From positions 186,001 to 250,000 of the forward strand of contig NZ_RCCS01000008.1 in assembly GCF_003664185.1 (NCBI RefSeq): a stretch of DNA of 64,000 nt, in the 5' to 3' direction. Both the position numbers and the translations under genes were made by a program. This document shows, piece by piece, positions 48,253 through 54,359 of this stretch. This DNA comes from Tenacibaculum discolor (GTDB taxonomy: Bacteria > Bacteroidota > Bacteroidia > Flavobacteriales > Flavobacteriaceae). Numbering within the stretch: position 1 is the stretch's first letter; every line of letters begins with the position of its first letter. The notes beneath the pieces are model-generated. The model was not told where the DNA came from. It saw nothing but the letters and a program-made list of their open reading frames with translations, and ran no database searches.

Positions 48253-49712
48253 TATCTATCTAATCCTTGAACTACATATAATTGACTTCCTTCCTTTCTT
48301 GTTTCTGCTGCGTCATTTGCCATAGGATCAGTAAACGCTCCTCCGTCGGCAGGTTCCCAACCATGATTTTGAGTAATTAATAAAAATGTATTGCTTACTC
48401 CGATAGTTTCAGAAATATCAATCATTCCTGTAATTTCCCAAGCTTTATCTTGATAAGATGCTCCATAACCTTTAGCAGATGCTGCAACTTGGTCACACTC
48501 TAACACCTTCTTTAACTCTCCAGTTTTTAAGTTGTATTGATATAAACTAGCTGCATGATTCTTTTCTCCATCAAAATATCCGTTTGGATCTTCTTGAATA
48601 TATGCATAGTTTTCAGTTACTACAATATTATCAGGGCTATGGAAAAGTTTTGCTTTACCATCTAACTTATCACCATCTAATACACATGTAATTTTAGCTG
48701 TTCCAGTAGGGTCGTTTTCATTTAACTCTACTTTATAAACACGTCCATAAATAGTTCCTTTTCCTACTAAACCTTCTTTTTTACGACCTGTTACACAAAA
48801 ATAAATTTCACGATTGTTTTTAGCTGAACCTCTTCTCCAATCAATATCTTCTAAACGAGAGAATCCCATCACTCCTTTTTCTTTAGCTTCAGCATCTAAT
48901 AAATCGATATTCTTTTCAGTTAACTCAACAAAAGAAGCGTTATAAGTTGTACCCTCTTTCATATCTACTTCATAAGTAATACCTTCATCAGTTATTTTTA
49001 AACCATATAATTTACCTCCTTCTAAATCTCCTCTATCTCCTACATACATTCCTAATTGCCCTGAAGGAACCATATTATCTCCATGATCATCACCTATAAA
49101 TACAACTGTTTTATCAGTATAAGCCTCTTTACTTAATGGCACTGCATTTTCAGTAACCCATTGCCCCATAGCTGTCAACATTCTTGGAGAACTTGCCGCT
49201 GAAGCTTCTTTAAAAGGATCGGTAGCAAAAACCCCTTGAGGTCCATCTCCCCATTCTCCTCCTGATAAATATAAAGGACCAAAACCATGTTCTTCTTGTG
49301 TTATTAACGTCCCTGAACATTGAGCAGAACCTCCTGTTGCTATAGCGTTTAAAATATACTCACCATGAACTGGTTTAAAAGTTTTATCTAATTTAATACG
49401 AGCAATAGAGTAATCTGCCTCAATATTATTTATTAAAGTATAAGTACCATCTGAGTTTCTCATTAATCCAGCCCCATCAGCCATAGAACCATACACAAAG
49501 TTTGGAGTATCTTCTAATTTATCTTCAGATGATAATAAAGGAAAAATGTTTACTCCAGAAAACTCTGATTCTAATTTTAAGAAGTTGGGAGTTTTAGAAT
49601 GTGCTTTTAATTCTATTGAATCTCCATGGTTAGGTGTACTATCAGAGTCACACGATGTTAAAGCTATTGCACTACAAACACCTAAGAACCCTAATTTAAG
49701 TAAGTTTTTCAT
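48252..49712 (-). CDS. PhoX-like (DUF839) putative phosphatase lipoprotein
   Basis: A 486-residue exported lipoprotein (lipobox LTSC, Cys near 20). The family is PhoX/DUF839, beta-propeller metalloenzymes that include calcium/iron-dependent alkaline phosphatases. Supporting motifs are GTLITQEEHGFG, GDDHGDNMVPSGQLGMYVG, RLEDIDWRR and FHSPDNIVVTENYAYIQED (about 370-388), which matches the conserved SPDN...IQED strand of PhoX. Whether it is a phosphatase is not certain, since propellers of this group vary. I start at 49712, because the 14 codons upstream are not signal-like. It is cotranscribed with the downstream peroxidase (one-base overlap). Confidence 0.75.
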   Translation of the reverse strand: MKNLLKLGFLGVCSAIALTSCDSDSTPNHGDSIELKAHSKTPNFLKLESEFSGVNIFPLLSSEDKLEDTPNFVYGSMADGAGLMRNSDGTYTLINNIEADYSIARIKLDKTFKPVHGEYILNAIATGGSAQCSGTLITQEEHGFGPLYLSGGEWGDGPQGVFATDPFKEASAASSPRMLTAMGQWVTENAVPLSKEAYTDKTVVFIGDDHGDNMVPSGQLGMYVGDRGDLEGGKLYGLKITDEGITYEVDMKEGTTYNASFVELTEKNIDLLDAEAKEKGVMGFSRLEDIDWRRGSAKNNREIYFCVTGRKKEGLVGKGTIYGRVYKVELNENDPTGTAKITCVLDGDKLDGKAKLFHSPDNIVVTENYAYIQEDPNGYFDGEKNHAASLYQYNLKTGELKKVLECDQVAASAKGYGASYQDKAWEITGMIDISETIGVSNTFLLITQNHGWEPADGGAFTDPMANDAAETRKEGSQLYVVQGLDR

Positions 49713-49941
49713 TATTCTGTTAATTTTTGTTTTATACCCGCAAATCAACAACACTAACTTTAAGAAGTTCTTAGCTGTAGTTTAAATCTATCTCATCAAA
49801 AAGTTATTAACTTTAACTAAACTTAAACAACTCTAAACAACAATTTTCGTAAAATCCTGTAAACACTAGTTATTACCGTTACAGTCCTTAACCATCTCTT
49901 AACTTACTTAACTCATATTACTTCTTGGTACACCTCTTTTT

Positions 49942-49970
49942 CTAACAAAAAAAAGAGCACCTTTAAAAGG
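49942..49970 (-). terminator. leftward terminator between the 12-codon ORF and the PhoX-like gene
   Basis: Read leftward, GAGTACC-TTTTAAA-GGTGCTC is followed by a run of T. The hairpin is close in sequence to the one that ends the candidate RNA near 1628. It lies about 240 bp upstream of the PhoX-like start codon. Confidence 0.75.
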
Positions 49971-50002
49971 TACTCTTAGTTTGCATCAAATTTTTACTTT
50001 GG

Positions 50003-50041
50003 TTAGAGTAAAAAAGTCATTTTGTTTTTCTTTTTCTTCAT
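50003..50041 (-). CDS. 12-codon ORF, possible leader peptide
   Basis: The frame MKKKKNKMTFLL begins at an ATG (50041) preceded at a proper distance by AGGGAGAG, an unusually good ribosome site for this group. A TATTTTTG promoter box lies about 75 bp upstream and a terminator about 35 bp downstream, and the PhoX-like gene lies beyond the terminator on the same strand. This layout fits a leader peptide with attenuation, or a stand-alone short transcript. The peptide is too short to judge by composition. Confidence 0.35.
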   Translation of the reverse strand: MKKKKNKMTFLL

Positions 50042-50117
50042 AGAACTCTCCCTACGACGTGATATAATTCCCCATTTTATATCTTAACCTTATTGAAGGT
50101 TTAAATTTTAACCGAGA

Positions 50118-50125
50118 CAAAAATA
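50118..50125 (-). promoter_or_regulatory. -7 promoter box of the leftward short transcript
   Basis: The leftward TATTTTTG matches TANNTTTG exactly. The expected -33 position (about 50145-50148) is occupied by the edge of the first 17-bp palindrome, so a protein bound there could control this promoter. Confidence 0.5.
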
Positions 50126-50146
50126 AACCGTCTAATTTTCTTTTTG

Positions 50147-50185
50147 GTAAGTCAGTGACTTACTTTTAGTAAGTCACTGACTTAC
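50147..50185. promoter_or_regulatory. double 17-bp palindrome, candidate paired operator
   Basis: GTAAGTCAGTGACTTAC (50147-50163) and GTAAGTCACTGACTTAC (50169-50185) are each perfect 8+1+8 palindromes, separated by TTTTA. They are also reverse complements of each other, so the whole is a 39-bp inverted repeat. Centre-to-centre spacing is 22 bp, close to two DNA turns. The following TTTTT means it could also fold as a rightward terminator. Confidence 0.6.
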
Positions 50186-50274
50186 TTTTTCATCAAAATG
50201 GAGTAAAAAAGGTCCTAAAAGCTAAAAATATTGTTAAAACAATAATTATTTAAAATTTTATATATTTACTTTTC

Positions 50275-50409
50275 ATGAAAAAAATGAATTTACATATAGC
50301 ACAAGAGCTTGTAAGCTTAACATGTGGTTTTCGCGGGAATCCTGATGAAGGAATCTTTCGAAACAGGACGTTGTATGTTAATTATAATGAAAACTCAAAT
50401 ATGATTTGA
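50275..50409 (+). CDS. 44-residue peptide of unknown function
   Basis: An ATG at 50275 opens a 44-codon frame: basic start (MKKMNLHIAQELVS), then LTCGFRGNPDEG and an Asn/Tyr-rich end. A TATATTTA box six bases upstream is one change from TANNTTTG and would give a leaderless transcript. A strong terminator follows 22 bp after the stop (50431-50458). Thus promoter, frame and terminator form one compact unit. I do not recognise the peptide; no signal peptide or membrane segment is seen. It could also be a non-coding RNA. Confidence 0.4.
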   Translation: MKKMNLHIAQELVSLTCGFRGNPDEGIFRNRTLYVNYNENSNMI

Positions 50410-50430
50410 TTATAAAAACTAATAATATAT

Positions 50431-50465
50431 AAAGCGTCCAATTAATTTTGGACGCTTTTTTTTAT
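50431..50465 (+). terminator. terminator after the 44-codon ORF
   Basis: The arms AAAGCGTCCA and TGGACGCTTT (10 bp) are followed by a T run. Confidence 0.85.
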
Positions 50466-50647
50466 ATTTTTTTTGAAAAATGGAATTTTAATTTAAAACA
50501 TACTAAAAACTCTTAATTGAACTCTAAGACACTAACGTACAAAACGTTACAAAAACACTACTTATCTGGATATTATCCGGACAGCCCCCTCTTACCTTAA
50601 AACTAACACAAATATTTGATTATCAATACATTAAACAATAAAAACAC

Positions 50648-50677
50648 TTGTTTTATTGTAAAGTTTTCATATATTTG
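50648..50677 (+). promoter_or_regulatory. consensus promoter of the 38-codon ORF
   Basis: TTG (50648-50650) is followed after exactly 19 bp by TATATTTG (50670-50677), a full match to the Bacteroidota TTG-N19-TANNTTTG pattern. The leader to the ATG at 50736 would be about 50 nt. Confidence 0.65.
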
Positions 50678-50735
50678 TACCATACTTATTAAGTTATACT
50701 TAATTAGTATTATTAATAAATAATAATTAAAAACT

Positions 50736-50852
50736 ATGATATTAACTAACATAAACAGAAGTATCAGCTTAGCTTACAGAAAAGGAGCTGGTTACAAAAC
50801 AAAAAAAGACAAGGATGTTTATTGTGGAGCAAAATATTTAATGAGGAATTAG
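50736..50852 (+). CDS. 38-residue basic peptide of unknown function
   Basis: A 38-codon frame starts at 50736 (MILTNINRSISLAYRKGAGY), continues with a Lys-rich centre and ends CGAKYLMRN. It is strongly basic, with one Cys, and has no signal peptide. It is flanked by a full consensus promoter (50648-50677) and a strong terminator (50881-50915), so the unit is surely transcribed; whether the frame is translated is less sure, because there is no clear ribosome site. I do not recognise it. Confidence 0.45.
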   Translation: MILTNINRSISLAYRKGAGYKTKKDKDVYCGAKYLMRN

Positions 50853-50880
50853 CAATTATTCTACACTTATATATAACACA

Positions 50881-50915
50881 AAAGCGTCTTTTTAAAAAAG
50901 ACGCTTTTTTTTTAT
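50881..50915 (+). terminator. terminator after the 38-codon ORF
   Basis: The arms AAAGCGTCTTTT and AAAAGACGCTTT (12 bp) enclose a 3-nt loop and are followed by a T run. The first eight bases of the stem are identical to those of the terminator at 50431. Confidence 0.85.
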
Positions 50916-50993
50916 TAAAAAACACATTTTTAACAAGTTAAAACTTGTATAATTCGTTTTTTTTCACTATATTAAGGAGACAAAATAAATGCT

Positions 50994-51101
50994 ATGAAAA
51001 CATTAAAATTGCACATACTAAATGAAAAAGGACGTTTACTCATTAAACAAGAGCGCTTACTAAAATCATCTTCATTATCAATAATGTTGTCACTATTTTA
51101 G
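50994..51101 (+). CDS. 35-residue basic peptide of unknown function
   Basis: A 35-codon frame from 50994 to 51101 starts MKTLKLHILNEKGRLLIKQE and ends in a Ser/Leu-rich tail. AAGGAG lies 14 bp upstream, which is a little far for a ribosome site. After the stop codon the same frame stays open for a further 22 codons, so a longer ancestral gene cut by a stop is possible. No signal peptide or known motif is seen, and no terminator follows at once. Confidence 0.35.
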   Translation: MKTLKLHILNEKGRLLIKQERLLKSSSLSIMLSLF

Positions 51102-51383
51102 AATCAGAAATCAACTAGCGTTCATTCAAAAAATTGCAAACGCTTCCTTTATGACAAAGTAGAATTCCCTGAAGTCTGTTGTACTCAATAGGCCTTAGTA
51201 GTAACGCATCTTCATGAATTGATGTTTCTATCAATTTAATTCTACCTACTACCCAAACACTTGGGTTAGATGACTATTGCCTCATTTAAAAAATGATGTA
51301 ATACACACGAAAATTTATTTCGATGCTATACGAGCTGCACATGCGGCTAGGAAAACTATTGTCAAAATTTAAAAATTGAAATT
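51102..51383. other. intergenic region before the small lipoprotein gene
   Basis: Apart from the leftward remnant, two modest hairpins are visible: AATTGAT/ATCAATT (about 51216-51235) and ACCCAA-ACAC-TTGGGT (about 51251-51266). I see no exact TANNTTTG box before the lipoprotein gene. Confidence 0.4.
51115..51273 (-). pseudogene. 52-codon open frame without a start, possible gene remnant
   Basis: The leftward frame between two stops reads like real protein (WVVGRIKLIETSIHEDALLL and then RPIEYNRLQGILLCHKGSV), with good amino acid balance and higher G+C than the intergenic DNA around it. It has no ATG; a TTG within could start a 38-residue form. It is probably a fragment of a lost gene. I do not recognise the family. 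Confidence 0.3.
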
Positions 51384-51581
51384 ATGAGAACTTTGAAATT
51401 TACACTACTAATAAGCATGTTATTTTTGTTAACCACAAGTTGTACAGACTTAACAGAAGATATTGTACCAAACAACAACGATAATCATATAGAACTAGTT
51501 TCAGGAACAAATCATCCTCCATACTCAGATGGAGATACAGGTGGTACTGGAAACGATAATGATGGAGGTAAAGGAAACTAA
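51384..51581 (+). CDS. 65-residue lipoprotein with a Gly/Asp/Asn-rich tail
   Basis: A small exported protein. The signal peptide (FTLLISMLFLLTTSC) ends in a lipobox with Cys at 20, so the mature form is a 46-residue lipid-anchored peptide, acidic at first (TDLTEDIVPNNNDN), with HPPYSDGDTGGTGNDNDGG near the end and no predicted structure. I do not recognise the family. A strong terminator follows at 51600-51621, and the histidine kinase gene starts 76 bp after its stop. A role as ligand, cofactor or target of that kinase is inference from position. Confidence 0.6.
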   Translation: MRTLKFTLLISMLFLLTTSCTDLTEDIVPNNNDNHIELVSGTNHPPYSDGDTGGTGNDNDGGKGN

Positions 51582-51599
51582 CCTTTATTAATAAACCAA

Positions 51600-51630
51600 G
51601 CCTTTAACTCTTGTTAAGGGCATTTTTTTT
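51600..51630 (+). terminator. terminator of the small lipoprotein gene
   Basis: The arms GCCTTTAAC and GTTAAGGGC (9 bp, one mismatched or wobble pair) enclose TCTT and are followed by a T run. It separates the lipoprotein from the kinase gene. Confidence 0.8.
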
Positions 51631-51657
51631 AGATTTGTTTACTTTATAATATATAAG

Positions 51658-53676
51658 ATGATAAAAGATATTATTCTATTTTTTTTGTTAATTCTATTCT
51701 CTGAAAATTGCTTAGGAAACAACGTCACCTTTAAATTAGTTCAGAACGATAGTATTAATATTTGGATTAATAATTCCAGAAATAAAAAATTGGAAGTTAA
51801 TGACAAAAAGAAACTCCTTTTTAAGGCATATCAAAATATATCAAACTACAATTTAAACAAACCTCTTGAATTAAGCTCTATAGCTTATGAATATTATAAA
51901 CTAAAAGATACATCATTATTTAAAGAAGTTAATAATAAAGCTATAAAAACTTCTCGAAAACAAAAAAACTATTATGCTCTAGGTGATGCTTATTGGAATT
52001 TTGCTACATATTATGTTAGAAAACAAAACTACCCTAAGGCTTACTATCATTTTAACAAAGGCTATGACGCTTTTGATAAAGGAGGCCATAAATACGAAAA
52101 AGGAAGAATGTTATTTGGCATGGCTCACATTAAAGGAAGGTATAGAGATTACTATGGAGGAGAAAACTTGACCATTAAAGCTATTGAAATTTTTAAACTT
52201 CTAAACAAAAACAAAGATCTTTATATTTCTTACAACCAACTTGCATTATTACAAGTTGACGTTAAAGAATATGATAAAGCTTTATTTTATTACAATAAAT
52301 CTCTTGATTACTTTTCTAAAGTAAAAGATAAAAAGAATGTCTATTTAGGCAGTTATAACAACATAGGTAATATATTCAGAGAAAGAGGTAATTATAAAGA
52401 TGCAATCAAAACTTATAAAAAAGATTTAGATAAAAAAATAAAACCTCTTCATTATGCTACCCTTATTGACAACATAGCATACACTAAACTTCTTCTAAAA
52501 GACACCACAGAACTTGAAAAATCTTTTTTTAAAGCTTTAACTATTAGAGATAGTTTAGGTAATAAAACTGCTATTTTGGCTTCAAATATTCATATTTCAG
52601 ATTATTACAAATACATAAAAGACACTATTAAAGCAATACATTATGCTAAAAAGGCTAATAACTTAGCTAAAGAGTTAAAAAATGGTAGTGAGTATTTAAC
52701 CTCTTTAAAACAACTTGCCAATTTAGACAAACAAAATTCTAAAAAATACTTAGATCGCTATATAGAGTTTAACGATAGTTTAATTAGTGCTGAGCGAAGA
52801 ATACAAAATAAGTTTACTCGTATTGAGTTTGAAACAGATGAATATATTGAAGAAACGGAGCGTTTAAGTCAACAACGTATATGGATTATTGTAACTAGTT
52901 TTGCAGGCCTATTAGTTCTAAGCCTACTATATTTTTTACGTGTACAAAAAGTAAGAAATGAAAAATTAAAACTAGAGGCGGAACAACAAAAAGCTAATGA
53001 AGAAGTGTATGTATTAACACTACAACAACAGGCTAAATTAGAAGAAGAGCGTGTTAACGAACGTAACCGTATTTCTGCAGAACTTCATGATGGTGTTTTA
53101 GGGAAACTTTTTGGTACTCGTGTTAATCTAGGCTTCTTGGCAATGCAAATGAAACCTGAAACTCAAGAAAAACATCAGGCTTTTTTAGATGAGTTACAAG
53201 AAATAGAAAAGGAAATTAGAGATGTTTCCCACAGGTTAAGTGATAATTTTGATAGTGCTAATATTAATTTTACAACTATTTTAACTCAACTCTTAAAAGA
53301 CAGAAGTACCATTGGTAACTTTAGCTATCAATTTGATTTTGATAAAACTATTCCTTGGAGTGAAATTAGTGAGGTTACAAAAGCTAATGTTTACCGTATA
53401 ATACAGGAAGCTTTACAAAACATTATAAAGCATGCAAAGGCAAAAAATGTTATCTTAGACGTCTCATTTAATAAAAAAGAGCTTATTATTTCGTTAAAAG
53501 ATGACGGAATTGGTTTTAATACCGAGAAAAAGAAAAAGGGAATTGGTATAAAAAACATTACAGCAAGAGTAAAAAAACTAGGTGGTAATTTAGAGTTTAT
53601 TTCTAAAGAAAACCAAGGAACTACGCTTGTCATTATAACCCCTTTTAATGCAACAAATGGAAAACAAAAAGTATAA
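51658..53676 (+). CDS. TPR-containing sensor histidine kinase, NarX/LuxR-system type
   Basis: A 672-residue membrane kinase. A signal peptide (residues 1-20) is followed by a periplasmic region of tandem TPR repeats (about 50-370; ALGDAYWNFATYYVRKQNYPKAYYHFNKGY is one), a membrane span at 408-428 and a coiled coil (430-470). The HisKA_3 dimerisation domain has the phosphorylated His at 477 (SAELHDGVLGKLFG), and the ATPase domain has an N box at about 580-592 (EALQNIIKHA), DDGIGF at 615-620 and GIGIKNI. TPR sensors of this kind are common in Bacteroidota and their ligands are mostly unknown. The response regulator gene overlaps the 3' end by 20 bp. Confidence 0.92.
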   Translation: MIKDIILFFLLILFSENCLGNNVTFKLVQNDSINIWINNSRNKKLEVNDKKKLLFKAYQNISNYNLNKPLELSSIAYEYYKLKDTSLFKEVNNKAIKTSRKQKNYYALGDAYWNFATYYVRKQNYPKAYYHFNKGYDAFDKGGHKYEKGRMLFGMAHIKGRYRDYYGGENLTIKAIEIFKLLNKNKDLYISYNQLALLQVDVKEYDKALFYYNKSLDYFSKVKDKKNVYLGSYNNIGNIFRERGNYKDAIKTYKKDLDKKIKPLHYATLIDNIAYTKLLLKDTTELEKSFFKALTIRDSLGNKTAILASNIHISDYYKYIKDTIKAIHYAKKANNLAKELKNGSEYLTSLKQLANLDKQNSKKYLDRYIEFNDSLISAERRIQNKFTRIEFETDEYIEETERLSQQRIWIIVTSFAGLLVLSLLYFLRVQKVRNEKLKLEAEQQKANEEVYVLTLQQQAKLEEERVNERNRISAELHDGVLGKLFGTRVNLGFLAMQMKPETQEKHQAFLDELQEIEKEIRDVSHRLSDNFDSANINFTTILTQLLKDRSTIGNFSYQFDFDKTIPWSEISEVTKANVYRIIQEALQNIIKHAKAKNVILDVSFNKKELIISLKDDGIGFNTEKKKKGIGIKNITARVKKLGGNLEFISKENQGTTLVIITPFNATNGKQKV

Positions 53677-54340
53677 CGCTTTAATAATTGACGATCACCC
53701 CTTAATATCAGAAGCTTATAAAAGCGCTTTTACTTATATTGAAAGTCAAGGTGAAAACATTTCTTTTCAGGTACAAATAGCAAATAATTGTGGTGCTGCT
53801 GATGAAATTATAGAGACATACTCCTCTTCTAATCAACCAATTGAAATTATCTTTTTAGATATTAGCCTCCCTCCTATGGAAGAAAAAGGTATTTTATCTG
53901 GTGAAGATTTAGGTTTGATTATAAATGAAAAACTACCTGAATCTAAAATTATCATTTCTACTACTTTTAATGATAATTACCGAGTACACAGTATTTTAAA
54001 AAATGTAAATCCTGATGGTTTTTTAGTTAAAAACGACATTACTCCTGTAGAATTAGTACATGCTATTAAAGAAGTTCTTAGCGACCCTCCATATTACAGT
54101 AAAACTGTAATGAAAATGATGAGAAGTCAAGTTTCTAATGAGTACTTTTTAGATGATTTAGATAGAAAAATCTTGTATGAATTATCTATTGGTAATCGTG
54201 TAAATAAATTACCTAATATTCTTCCATTATCATTAGCTGCTGTTCAAAAAAGAAAACGACAAATGGCTAAAGTGTTTGGGGTTGACAATTCTGATGATCG
54301 TGATTTAATTTTAATAGCAAAAGAAAAAGGATTCTTATAA
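53657..54340 (+). CDS. response regulator with receiver and LuxR-like HTH domains
   Basis: A 227-residue DNA-binding regulator, partner of the overlapping kinase. The receiver domain covers about 1-130, with ALIIDDHPLISEAY (acidic pocket DD), the phospho-acceptor Asp in EIIFLDISLPP (about 62-72), Thr in IIISTTF and Lys in GFLVKND. The C-terminal 65 residues are a HTH of the LuxR/NarL class in weak form (LDRKILYELSIGNRVNKLPN and then LSLAAVQKRKRQMAKVFGV), more divergent than usual. I prefer the ATG at 53657 to 53648, as it gives the family-like start MENKKYNALIIDDHP. Target genes may be nearby small units; unproven. Confidence 0.9.
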   Translation: MENKKYNALIIDDHPLISEAYKSAFTYIESQGENISFQVQIANNCGAADEIIETYSSSNQPIEIIFLDISLPPMEEKGILSGEDLGLIINEKLPESKIIISTTFNDNYRVHSILKNVNPDGFLVKNDITPVELVHAIKEVLSDPPYYSKTVMKMMRSQVSNEYFLDDLDRKILYELSIGNRVNKLPNILPLSLAAVQKRKRQMAKVFGVDNSDDRDLILIAKEKGFL

Positions 54341-54351
54341 GAACCCTTTTT
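54325..54351. terminator. bidirectional terminator between the regulator and acs
   Basis: AAAAGG-A-TTCTT pairs with AAGAA-C-CCTTTT, with one mismatch. The T and A runs on either side serve both convergent genes. The regulator's stop codon lies in the loop. Confidence 0.75.
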
Positions 54352-54359
54352 CACTATTT

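Larger units (their letters stand above)
49713..50274. other. regulatory intergenic region before the PhoX-like operon
   Basis: No large gene is present. From left to right: two perfect copies of TAAACAAC 10 bp apart (49824-49831 and 49834-49841), a leftward terminator hairpin (49950-49970), a leftward 12-codon ORF (50003-50041), a leftward promoter box (50118-50125), the double palindrome (50147-50185) and the upstream region of a small rightward ORF (starts 50275). Confidence 0.5.

Noticed and set aside
50341..50364. Hammerhead-ribozyme-like string (CTGATGA followed by CGAAAC) in the small-ORF region
   Set aside because: Between the two conserved boxes no proper stem II can form (the first pair would be A-C), and stems I and III are not evident. 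The bases also encode part of the 44-residue peptide.
51323..51379. 18-codon frame MLYELHMRLGKLLSKFKN just before the small lipoprotein
   Set aside because: It is short, has no ribosome site, and ends four bases before the lipoprotein start; nothing beyond chance supports it.
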